Of a DNA stretch of 64,000 nucleotides, positions 18,958 through 26,048 are shown piece by piece. This DNA is from Bacteroidales bacterium. Its GTDB lineage: Bacteria > Bacteroidota > Bacteroidia > Bacteroidales > UBA12077. The notes under the pieces are model-generated. The model saw only the letters and a list, made by a program, of their open reading frames with translations, made no database searches and was not told the origin of the DNA. The translations under genes and the position numbers were made by a program. Position 1 is the first letter of the stretch. The number at the start of each line of letters is the position of its first letter. The stretch is from contig JAEINU010000001.1 of NCBI GenBank assembly GCA_016342685.1, positions 744,001 through 808,000 on the forward strand, in the 5' to 3' direction.

Positions 18958-19830
18958 TTATTTCTCCGAAAAATCTAGAAAATAACTGAGAGATAACATG
19001 AAACCAGATTGTTTTTGCCAACCGATATATTCGTATTTTTTTGATGGAATAGTATAAAGCCAAGAAAAAGTAATGTAGGTATTTTTAATCCCATAACTAA
19101 TAGGCAAATAGAAATTGAAGCTTTCGTACGAAAATGTTTCGTATGAATATCCTGATTGTTTTAAACTTGATAATAAACTGGTTTTTTCTGAACCCGACAA
19201 GCCTTCATATAACCAAAAATCTGTTCCAAAAGATAATGCTAAGCTTGGACTAATATATAGAGCATCATTTTTAAACAGAATTTTATTTATAGTGAAAAAT
19301 CTAGAGAAATTTAAGTCAAAAGCGTAATTTTTGGTTTCTCCTAAATAATAGGTAAGATCGGCAGTAAAATAAAAATTATTGATATCGTATGCTAATATAA
19401 AATTTATTGCGTGATCGTAATTAAATCCTTCCAAAATAGTATCGCCCGAGTATTTATGCCAGGTATAGCTAAGGTCAAAATCGAATCCGTTCTTAAAATA
19501 TTTTTGATAACCAGCAGCGATATCATAATCATAGGAGGTCGTTTGATCTCCAAAATAATTAGCATATCCGAAACCACCGTAAACTCCCGATTTGTGAAAA
19601 TAGGATATGCTTGAAAATAAGCTTGGTATATTTTCCGATTCTCCTGTTAAATATTCAATATTGTTGTTTGTATAGCTTACATTTAGTATAGCTGAACTAT
19701 AGTTCTCTTGATTAGAGTCTTGTTCAATTGATGTTTTACTGGTGTCAATTTGACTTTTTACATGATTTGGGAAAAAAAGCAATAGAATTAGTAAAACAAT
19801 TAAAGGTATTGATTTTATTGTTGAAGTCAT
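18958..19830 (-). CDS. Outer-membrane beta-barrel protein, copy A
   Basis: A paralogue of the barrel at 16197-17123. It has a signal peptide (MTSTIKSIPLIVLLILLLFFPNHVKSQ), a short Ser/Thr/Gln-rich linker and then some 240 residues of alternating beta strands ('SSAILNVSYTNN', 'GFDFDLSYTWHKYSG', 'GFMLSLSYFLDF'). It lacks the roughly 20-residue loop near 'TTEDIVERYLRNNG' found in copy B. It follows the K/T/Q-rich secreted protein gene by 94 bases with a terminator-like hairpin in between, so it is probably expressed at a lower level by read-through. No named family is recognised; an outer-membrane channel or receptor is likely from the pattern alone. Confidence 0.8.
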   Translation of the reverse strand: MTSTIKSIPLIVLLILLLFFPNHVKSQIDTSKTSIEQDSNQENYSSAILNVSYTNNNIEYLTGESENIPSLFSSISYFHKSGVYGGFGYANYFGDQTTSYDYDIAAGYQKYFKNGFDFDLSYTWHKYSGDTILEGFNYDHAINFILAYDINNFYFTADLTYYLGETKNYAFDLNFSRFFTINKILFKNDALYISPSLALSFGTDFWLYEGLSGSEKTSLLSSLKQSGYSYETFSYESFNFYLPISYGIKNTYITFSWLYTIPSKKYEYIGWQKQSGFMLSLSYFLDFSEK

Positions 19831-19874
19831 CTTTGGTAATTTGGATATGAGTTTAGAAAATGATTGTGAGATAA

Positions 19875-19915
19875 AAATGTACTAATCCCTAACAGTAAAA
19901 TTGATAGGGATTAGT
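19875..19915 (-). terminator. Intra-operon hairpin between K/T/Q-rich gene and barrel gene
   Basis: An 11-bp stem (ACTAATCCCTA / TAGGGATTAGT, loop 13 nt) followed on the minus strand by ACATTTTTATC. It is probably a partial terminator that lets the small protein be made in excess over the barrel. Confidence 0.6.
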
Positions 19916-19924
19916 ATATGTAAT

Positions 19925-20359
19925 TTATCTTCCACCTTTCTTTTTGCTTACAGCACCTTGATTGCTTTTAGCCATTTTTTTGGCATTTTTCTTTTGTACT
20001 TTTGATTGCTCTTTTTGAGTTTTCTTTAATTGTTTTTGCTCTTTTGTTTGAGTTTTCGCTTGATCACCGGATTGTACCTTTGTTTTTGTTTGGCTTTTTA
20101 CTTGTTCTCCAGTAGGTTCAGACACTTGTTCTTGTGTTTTGGTTTGAGTTTTTACCTGAGTTTCGGCGTTAACGTTTTCTTTAGACTGAGTCTTTGTTTG
20201 AGTTTGAGTTTGAGTTTGAGTTTGGGTTTTAACCTGTTCTTGAGTTTTTACTTGCTCTTGAGTTTGGGTTTGTTGTTTCTTTTGCTCTTTAATTTCTTCT
20301 TGAGCGAAACCGGCAACTGATATTGCCATTGCTGTTAAAATAATAATAACTTTTTTCAT
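19925..20359 (-). CDS. Secreted K/T/Q-rich repeat protein, copy A partner
   Basis: A 144-residue protein with a signal peptide (MKKVIIILTAMAISVAGFAQ) and a mature part made almost wholly of K, T, Q, E and V in irregular repeats (units like 'QVKTQ' and a run of TQ dipeptides), turning strongly basic at the C-terminus ('KKNAKKMAKSNQG', 'KKKGGR'). No fold or catalytic residue is seen. The gene is the first of the copy A pair and carries the shared direct-repeat promoter. The DNA is repetitive too (reiterated gttttg/gtttga hexamers on the plus strand), which would allow length change by slippage. A cell-surface or periplasmic polyelectrolyte is a reasonable guess; the function is unknown. Confidence 0.8.
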   Translation of the reverse strand: MKKVIIILTAMAISVAGFAQEEIKEQKKQQTQTQEQVKTQEQVKTQTQTQTQTQTKTQSKENVNAETQVKTQTKTQEQVSEPTGEQVKSQTKTKVQSGDQAKTQTKEQKQLKKTQKEQSKVQKKNAKKMAKSNQGAVSKKKGGR

Positions 20360-20411
20360 AATTAATTTTTGTATTAGTTAATAACATGTATTCTATATTA
20401 ATTCTCAAAAA

Positions 20412-20446
20412 CAAATTTAGACTATAAAGATGAAGTGAAAATGAAG
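20412..20446 (-). promoter_or_regulatory. Promoter with 11-bp direct-repeat activator site (K/T/Q-rich gene)
   Basis: On the minus strand CTTCATTTTCACTTCATC (20429-20446) is followed by 9 bases and TAAATTTG (20412-20419), a match to the TAnnTTTG element. The 18-bp site is identical to that at 18790-18807 and the spacing is the same. The element also lies upstream of the plus-strand lipoprotein gene and might act on both. Confidence 0.65.
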
Positions 20447-20470
20447 AGATGCTTTTTTGAATAAATATTG

Positions 20471-20478
20471 TAAATTTG
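20471..20478 (+). promoter_or_regulatory. -7 element of the lipoprotein gene at 20503
   Basis: TAAATTTG matches the Bacteroidota consensus TAnnTTTG and lies 24 bases before the start codon, giving a short leader. No -33 element at the usual 19-base spacing is seen. Confidence 0.5.
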
Positions 20479-20502
20479 AATAAATCATAAAACTAACTTA
20501 TC

Positions 20503-20868
20503 ATGAAAAAACTTATTTTCTTCATTACTCTAACAAGTTTTTTAGGTTTATTATCGTGCAATAGTGGTACAGATAAAAAACCAAATGAATCAAAAGTTGA
20601 AAAATCAGAATTAATAAAAGATTGCGATGATTTTTTAACTCATTATGAAGAGTGGGTTGATGAATACATAGAGGCTATTGATAGTTATCTTAATAATCCT
20701 GACGATGAGACTATTGCGACGAGTTATATGGATTTAATGCAAGAAGCAATGGTGTGGAGCACTAAATGGGTAACTTTGGTAGATTGCGCCGAAAACGAAG
20801 AGTACGAGCAAAGATTTGAAGATATTGCAAAAGAAGTTGAAAATAAACTTCAAGAAATCGGATTGTAA
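20503..20868 (+). CDS. Small acidic lipoprotein of unknown function
   Basis: A 121-residue protein with a lipoprotein signal (MKKLIFFITLTSFLGLLSCNSG; lipid Cys at residue 19), a lysine/glutamate linker, and a helical domain with a Cys pair ('LIKDCDDFLTHYEEWVDEYI' and 'TLVDCAENEEYEQR') that could form a disulfide. Trp and Glu positions resemble small helical lipoproteins common in Bacteroidota, but I cannot name the family. It is divergent from the K/T/Q-rich secreted protein gene and shares its regulatory region. Confidence 0.8.
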   Translation: MKKLIFFITLTSFLGLLSCNSGTDKKPNESKVEKSELIKDCDDFLTHYEEWVDEYIEAIDSYLNNPDDETIATSYMDLMQEAMVWSTKWVTLVDCAENEEYEQRFEDIAKEVENKLQEIGL

Positions 20869-20905
20869 AATTGTCTAAAAAGTACTGTGTTGTAGTTCAA
20901 ATTTA

Positions 20906-21274
20906 CTACACCATATACTTTCTAATTATTCCGAATAGTTTTTCTTCTTCAACAGGCTTTGATAAAAAATCTGTAAATCCAGATTCTATTATTGCTTTTT
21001 GTTCTGGAATAAGAGCAAATGCAGTTTGTGCAATAATTGGGACATCAGCATTAAATTCACGAATTTTTTTTGTTGCATCATAACCATTTAATATTGGCAT
21101 TCTAATATCCATTAAAACTAATTGAATATTAGAGTGTTCTTTTACCATTTCAATTGCAATTTGCCCATTTTTTGCATGGAGAATATTTAAATCTAGTTCT
21201 TCGAGTCGAATTTTGTACAACTCAAAACTAATTTCATCATCCTCAGCAATTAGCAGAGTAAATTTATTTTTCAT
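20906..21274 (-). CDS. Stand-alone response regulator receiver
   Basis: A 122-residue protein made of one receiver domain and nothing else. The acidic pair 'AEDDE', the phospho-acceptor Asp in 'LVLMDIRMPILNGYD' (about residue 56), the Thr in 'IAQTAFA' and the Lys in 'LSKPVEEE' are all present. Without an output domain it must act through protein contacts or as a phosphate sink, as CheY or Spo0F do. It is the last of three genes with a near-duplicate receiver (17 bases upstream) and a multi-PAS kinase. Confidence 0.92.
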   Translation of the reverse strand: MKNKFTLLIAEDDEISFELYKIRLEELDLNILHAKNGQIAIEMVKEHSNIQLVLMDIRMPILNGYDATKKIREFNADVPIIAQTAFALIPEQKAIIESGFTDFLSKPVEEEKLFGIIRKYMV

Positions 21275-21291
21275 ATTTAAAATATTAGCTT

Positions 21292-21666
21292 CTAATTCTT
21301 TGTTCTGTATTTGTCTATAATTGTTCCAAGTATAGTTTCATCTAATGGTTTTTCAAAAAAATCAGTAAACCCCATTTCTAAAATCTTTTGATGTTCTGGT
21401 ATTGCTGCAAATGCCGTTTGTGCAATAATTGGAACCTGACGGTTTATTTCGCGAATCTGTTTGGTTGCTTCGTAACCATCTAATATTGGCATTCTAATAT
21501 CCATTAGAATTAAATCAATCTTATTATTCTCTTTTACTTTTTCAACAGCAACTTTACCGTTTGGAGCATGTATTATGTTTAAATTAAAATTCTGAAGTCG
21601 AGCTTTGTACAATTCAAAACTAATTTCATCATCCTCTGCTATTAACGTTGTAAATTTATGTTTCAT
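21292..21666 (-). CDS. Stand-alone response regulator receiver, duplicate
   Basis: A 124-residue single receiver domain, a close paralogue of the next gene downstream: both start with the same 'TLIAEDDEISFELYKARL' type of opening and share 'LMDIRMPI' and 'IIAQTAFA'. The phospho-acceptor Asp, Thr and Lys are intact. It lies 11 bases downstream of the multi-PAS kinase, which is its likely phosphodonor. Tandem duplication is clear; whether the two copies have different partners cannot be told. Confidence 0.92.
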   Translation of the reverse strand: MKHKFTTLIAEDDEISFELYKARLQNFNLNIIHAPNGKVAVEKVKENNKIDLILMDIRMPILDGYEATKQIREINRQVPIIAQTAFAAIPEHQKILEMGFTDFFEKPLDETILGTIIDKYRTKN

Positions 21667-21677
21667 CTTAATTAATT

Positions 21678-24026
21678 TTAAATAGATAATGGAAAAGAAA
21701 AAGTAAATGTGGAGCCTTCGTTAACTTTGCTTTCTACCCATATTTTGCCACCGTGTTTTTCTACAAACTCTTTGCATAAAATTAAACCTAACCCTGTTCC
21801 TTTTTCTTTGTTGGTTCCTTCGGTAGTTATATTGTGATCTAATTTAAAAAGTTTATTAATTGTTACTTGATCTATTCCTATGCCTGTGTCTTTCACAAAA
21901 AACTTCACTTCATTGTTTGTGGTTTTACCGCAGCCAATAAATATTTCACCTCCTTCATTCGTAAATTTAATTGCATTGGAAATAAGGTTTCTAAATATTG
22001 TTTTAAACATATCTTTATCAATTTCCAAAGTATACGTTTTTGCATTTGTGTTTGAATTAATGCTTAAGTTTTTTGCAATGGCTAAATGTTGCATTTCATC
22101 CAAAACTTCATAAATCAATTCTTTACATTTATACGTTTGTGGATTAAAGGATATTTTGTCTCGTTGACTTTTCGACCATATCAATAGATTTTCTAAAAGT
22201 GTATATGTTTTATTTGCAGAAATATTCATGAGTTTAATAATCTGCGATAGTTTTTCATGCGTATATTTTAGATGATTTTCTTCTAGTAAATCTGAAAAAC
22301 CTACTATATTATTAACAGGACCTCTAAGATCATGTGCGATTATTGAAAAGAATTTATCTTTAGTTGCATTAAGATCCTTAAGTTGAATATTATTTTCTTT
22401 TAATTCTTCTTCTGTTTTTTTTCTCTCTGTTATGTCTTGAAAAATTACTGCAAATTGATTTTTTTGAGGACAAAATGCTAGTGTGTCGTAATGTTTTTCT
22501 AATTCCTGAGAATAGTTCTCAAAATGTATTGATTTTCCAGTTAATGCTACACTACCATACTTTTCAATCCATTCTTTTTCAATGTTAGGTAAGATTTCTA
22601 ACACTGTTTTGTTTATAATATCTTCTTTCTTAAGACCTGTTAATTTTTCAAATTCTGGATTTATATCAATAAACCTATAATCAATAGGCTTGTTATTTTT
22701 ATCAGTTATAATTTCATTCAAGGCAAATGCTTCTTTCATATTTTCAAAAAGCAATCTGTATTTTTTTTCACTTTCAACCAATTCAATTTCAGCTTTCTTT
22801 CGTTCTGTTATATCTCTAAAAGCTGCAACTCTTATGTTTTTTTTATTTACAGTAAAATTTCTTGCTACAATTTCTATTGGAACTTCTTTACCATTTTTTC
22901 TAATGATAACAATTTCATAAGTTTTCGAAATTTTATTTATAATATATTCAGTAACCATACTTTGATAGAATGGATGAATTAATTTTAATACATTGCATCC
23001 AATAATTTCTTCTCTACTATATCCGGTAAGCTTTAAGAAGCTCTCGTTGCAATCAGTAATGTTTGTATTTACATGAAAAACAATACCTTCAAATGTTAGT
23101 TTTGATAGGTTTTTAAAACGTTCCTCACTTTGTTGTAATTGTTCTTGTTGTAGCTTCCTATTCGATATATCTCTAATAATCCCAACAGAATGCCAACTAT
23201 TATTTAATCTTAAAGCAGAAAGGGATAATTCAATAGGTATTTCTACCCCATCTTTACGAATTGCGGAAAGTTCAATTATTTTATTTAGCGCATTTCCTTT
23301 ACCTGTTTTAACAAATTTCTTAAATGCCTTTGAGTGACTGGGCATGTATTGATCGGGAGTTATTAGTTTATGAAGATTTTTACCCTGTATTTCTTTTTCT
23401 TTGTATTGAAATATTTTTTCAGATGCTTTATTCCAAAAAACAACATTGCCTTTATCGTTTATAAGTATTATTGCATCTTGTGCCGTATTGGTTATTGCTT
23501 TAAATTTACTTTCGCTTTCTTTTAGTTTATTTTCAATCTCCTTTTTAGAAGTAATATCGGATATTCTGCCTTCAGCAATCGTATCTCCATCTTTTTCATA
23601 AACATTAAATATTCGATCGTTAAACCAATGAAGATTATTTTTGACATCAAAAATTCGATATTCTAATTCATAGTTTTCGCCAATTTTAATATGTTTTAAG
23701 AAATCTTGGATTTTCTCTTGATCATTTTTATGAATTGCTTTATCCCAATTTACAGTATCCTTTTTTAAGTTATTAGGATCGAAGCCTAGTAGTTTTTTAA
23801 CTCCGGATGACCAATATAAAGCGCCTTGATTCAAAGAGTATATGTATGTAATATCAGGTGAGTTTTCAGTCAGTTTGCGGTACTTTTCTTCACTTTCTTT
23901 TAAACTTTTTAAAACATCATCATTACAATTATTATTAGATATAAGTATGTCATTCAAATCTTTCAGAAGTTGTTCCGAAGATTTTATCTTATGTTTTTTG
24001 AGTACATCTTTAAATGATTTCATCAT
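21678..24026 (-). CDS. Soluble multi-PAS sensor histidine kinase
   Basis: A 782-residue cytoplasmic kinase without membrane segments. Four PAS units follow one another (about residues 42-165, 165-290, 295-410 and 410-535), with PAC ends such as 'GIIRDISNRKLQQEQ' and 'AAFRDITERKKAE'. The HisKA domain has the H-box 'FFSIIAHDLRGPVNNIVGFS' near residue 560, and the HATPase domain has N-box 'FRNLISNAIKFTNEGG', G1 'VKDTGIGIDQVTINK' and G2 'KGTGLGLILCKEF'. All catalytic motifs are intact. It is first of an operon with two output-less receivers, so signalling probably goes through a phosphorelay or protein contact. A second ATG follows the first directly; either may start the protein. Confidence 0.93.
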   Translation of the reverse strand: MMKSFKDVLKKHKIKSSEQLLKDLNDILISNNNCNDDVLKSLKESEEKYRKLTENSPDITYIYSLNQGALYWSSGVKKLLGFDPNNLKKDTVNWDKAIHKNDQEKIQDFLKHIKIGENYELEYRIFDVKNNLHWFNDRIFNVYEKDGDTIAEGRISDITSKKEIENKLKESESKFKAITNTAQDAIILINDKGNVVFWNKASEKIFQYKEKEIQGKNLHKLITPDQYMPSHSKAFKKFVKTGKGNALNKIIELSAIRKDGVEIPIELSLSALRLNNSWHSVGIIRDISNRKLQQEQLQQSEERFKNLSKLTFEGIVFHVNTNITDCNESFLKLTGYSREEIIGCNVLKLIHPFYQSMVTEYIINKISKTYEIVIIRKNGKEVPIEIVARNFTVNKKNIRVAAFRDITERKKAEIELVESEKKYRLLFENMKEAFALNEIITDKNNKPIDYRFIDINPEFEKLTGLKKEDIINKTVLEILPNIEKEWIEKYGSVALTGKSIHFENYSQELEKHYDTLAFCPQKNQFAVIFQDITERKKTEEELKENNIQLKDLNATKDKFFSIIAHDLRGPVNNIVGFSDLLEENHLKYTHEKLSQIIKLMNISANKTYTLLENLLIWSKSQRDKISFNPQTYKCKELIYEVLDEMQHLAIAKNLSINSNTNAKTYTLEIDKDMFKTIFRNLISNAIKFTNEGGEIFIGCGKTTNNEVKFFVKDTGIGIDQVTINKLFKLDHNITTEGTNKEKGTGLGLILCKEFVEKHGGKIWVESKVNEGSTFTFSFPLSI

Positions 24027-24242
24027 TATAATATTGCTATTTAATGAATGACTTTATAATACAACAACCATTGTGCTTAAAATATGTTGAAAATTATGAA
24101 ATTATGATATGCAAAAAATAGGTGTTTATACGGGATTATTACACAAACACGAGGTTTTTATCAATAGTTTTAAAAGACAAAAATTGGAAATTCAATAAAA
24201 GAATTATTTTTATGTTTTTAATTTTATTAACCCTTTTGTATT

Positions 24243-25538
24243 ATGAGAAAGATAATTTTATCAATGATATTTGCTTTTAGTGTTTTATTATGCAAATCTC
24301 AATCCCAAATTGACCAGATAAACTTGCTTATGTTAACATCTAAATATCAAGATGCACTGAGTTTATGCGATGAAGTAATAAAACAAAGTCCACAAAATGC
24401 ACATTTCTATTATGTAAAGGCAATAATATGTAAACAGTTATTTAAGTATCCCGATGCAAGCCTTGCTATAAAACAAGCAATTAGTATTGAACCTGAGAAT
24501 ATTGATTATTTGGCAGAGTATGCATCTGTTCTTGTAAAGCGTAATTTGAAGAATGATGCCATAAAAGTTTATAAATCTGTTCAAGAGAAAAATAAGTATA
24601 ATGTAAGCTCTGGCTTGTATTTAAGTAATTATTATTTAAAAGAACGCGAATTTGAACAGGCAAAAGATATTTTGTTAAGTCTATATGAAAAAGATACCAC
24701 AAACTCATATTTTGCGCGTAATATTGGTTTATGTTATATTAAACTTGGAAAAAAAGATGAGGCTCTCCACTGGTTAAGTCGCACCATAAAATTAGATAGT
24801 ACAGATGTAAAGGCTTACGAGTTATTTTCTCTGGTTTATAGTGCGCTGGAAGAGTTTGATTTATCATTAGAGTATATTGAAAAGGCAATCAAATTGGATT
24901 CTTTAAACAAGAACCTTTATATCGAAGCAGGAAATATTCATGTATTAAGAAATCATAATTATCTGGCTATTCCTAAATTCTTAAAAGCTTTTGAAATTGA
25001 CCCAAACGACGAATCGATTGCCAGGAGTCTAGGTTTTTGTTACTATAAAATTAAGAAAAATGATAAGGCAAAGTACTATTTAAATATTGCGAAAATTATT
25101 GGTTCGATGGATTTGCAAATCTATTTATGTTTAGGAGGAATTTATAAGCAGGAGAATAGCTTAGATTCAAGTCTTTTCTATTACGATGAAGCACTAAAAA
25201 TAATAAAACCTGATTATGAATCTTTTTTCGCTATTTATAAGAATAAAGCAGAAAATTATTATTATTTGAATGAATTCGACAAAGCAATTGAAAATTATAA
25301 TATGGCTCTGGATACAGATATTGAAATGTTCTGGGGAACATATAAAAAGAATGAAGTAAAGGTTGATATAGCAGCTATATATGCAGAAAAGTTAAACGAT
25401 AAACAAAAAGCGATTGAATATTTAGAGAAAGTTAATAAATCAACTATTTCATTAAATAAAAATTACTTTGATTACGCCCAACAACAAATTAACAGACTCA
25501 AAGAAGAGCTATTTTTTGAAAGGAAACAAAACATGTGA
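24243..25538 (+). CDS. Exported tetratricopeptide-repeat protein
   Basis: A 431-residue protein with a signal peptide (MRKIILSMIFAFSVLLCKSQ) and about ten TPR units, recognised by recurring patterns such as 'AHFYYVKAIICKQLFKYPDA', 'NIGLCYIKLGKKDEALHWLS', 'LYIEAGNIHVLRNHNYLAIP' and 'NKAENYYYLNEFDKAIENYN'. TPR arrays are protein-interaction scaffolds. The signal places it in the periplasm or envelope. It stands alone between the kinase operon and a convergent small gene, so no specific role can be read from context. Confidence 0.85.
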   Translation: MRKIILSMIFAFSVLLCKSQSQIDQINLLMLTSKYQDALSLCDEVIKQSPQNAHFYYVKAIICKQLFKYPDASLAIKQAISIEPENIDYLAEYASVLVKRNLKNDAIKVYKSVQEKNKYNVSSGLYLSNYYLKEREFEQAKDILLSLYEKDTTNSYFARNIGLCYIKLGKKDEALHWLSRTIKLDSTDVKAYELFSLVYSALEEFDLSLEYIEKAIKLDSLNKNLYIEAGNIHVLRNHNYLAIPKFLKAFEIDPNDESIARSLGFCYYKIKKNDKAKYYLNIAKIIGSMDLQIYLCLGGIYKQENSLDSSLFYYDEALKIIKPDYESFFAIYKNKAENYYYLNEFDKAIENYNMALDTDIEMFWGTYKKNEVKVDIAAIYAEKLNDKQKAIEYLEKVNKSTISLNKNYFDYAQQQINRLKEELFFERKQNM

Positions 25539-25542
25539 TTTT

Positions 25543-25884
25543 TTAGTTCATAACTAATAATTCATCTATAAAATCACCTTTTTCGTTAAAAATATGAGAG
25601 TAGGTTCCCAATTCATAATTAGGCTTACTTAAGAAAATATCAAGAATAACTTCGATAGATAGTTGTGTTGTTTTAAAACCTTCAATATAAATCACAACTT
25701 TGTCTAATTTTATTTTCAGATCGTTTGGTTGGGTATTCTCAGGAAATTCTTTTTTTAGAGATTGCCTACTATCTTCTGAAAATGTATTGTGTAGTAAGAC
25801 TTGAAGACTAATTATAGTTTCGTCTATAAGTTCGGTTTTACTTTTCTGTGCGAATACAAGCTTTTCAATTACATCATTTTTCAT
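25543..25884 (-). CDS. Hypothetical protein
   Basis: A 113-residue cytoplasmic protein without a recognised domain. It has helical N-terminal and beta-like C-terminal parts ('KLDKVVIYIEGFKTTQLSIE', 'YELGTYSHIFNEKGDFIDEL'). The stop lies 4 bases from that of the convergent TPR gene. Normal amino-acid composition and an intact frame favour a real gene; no function is proposed. Confidence 0.6.
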   Translation of the reverse strand: MKNDVIEKLVFAQKSKTELIDETIISLQVLLHNTFSEDSRQSLKKEFPENTQPNDLKIKLDKVVIYIEGFKTTQLSIEVILDIFLSKPNYELGTYSHIFNEKGDFIDELLVMN

Positions 25885-26000
25885 AGTAGAATGTTTTTAA
25901 TATTAAGATATTAATATAATTACATATTATTGAAAAATAGAGTATAGGATTATGTGTTATCTAATACGAAAAATGATATTGATTTATTACTTTAAAGCAT

Positions 26001-26029
26001 AAAAAAACCTACTAAAATTTAGTAGGTTT
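26001..26029 (-). terminator. Terminator of the aldehyde oxidoreductase operon
   Basis: A 10-bp perfect stem (AAACCTACTA / TAGTAGGTTT) with a 5-nt loop, followed on the minus strand by a run of T residues. It begins about 20 bases after the stop of the oxidoreductase gene. Confidence 0.85.
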
Positions 26030-26048
26030 AATGTTATTATAAATTACT

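Noticed and set aside
20165-20290. Short tandem units considered as a CRISPR-like array
   Set aside because: The repeats are 6-mers inside a coding frame without spacers of constant size.
20030-20320. Plus-strand frame opposite the K/T/Q-rich gene with Leu/Ser/Phe repeats
   Set aside because: It is the mirror of the repetitive coding strand; the minus frame has a signal peptide, a promoter and a normal context.
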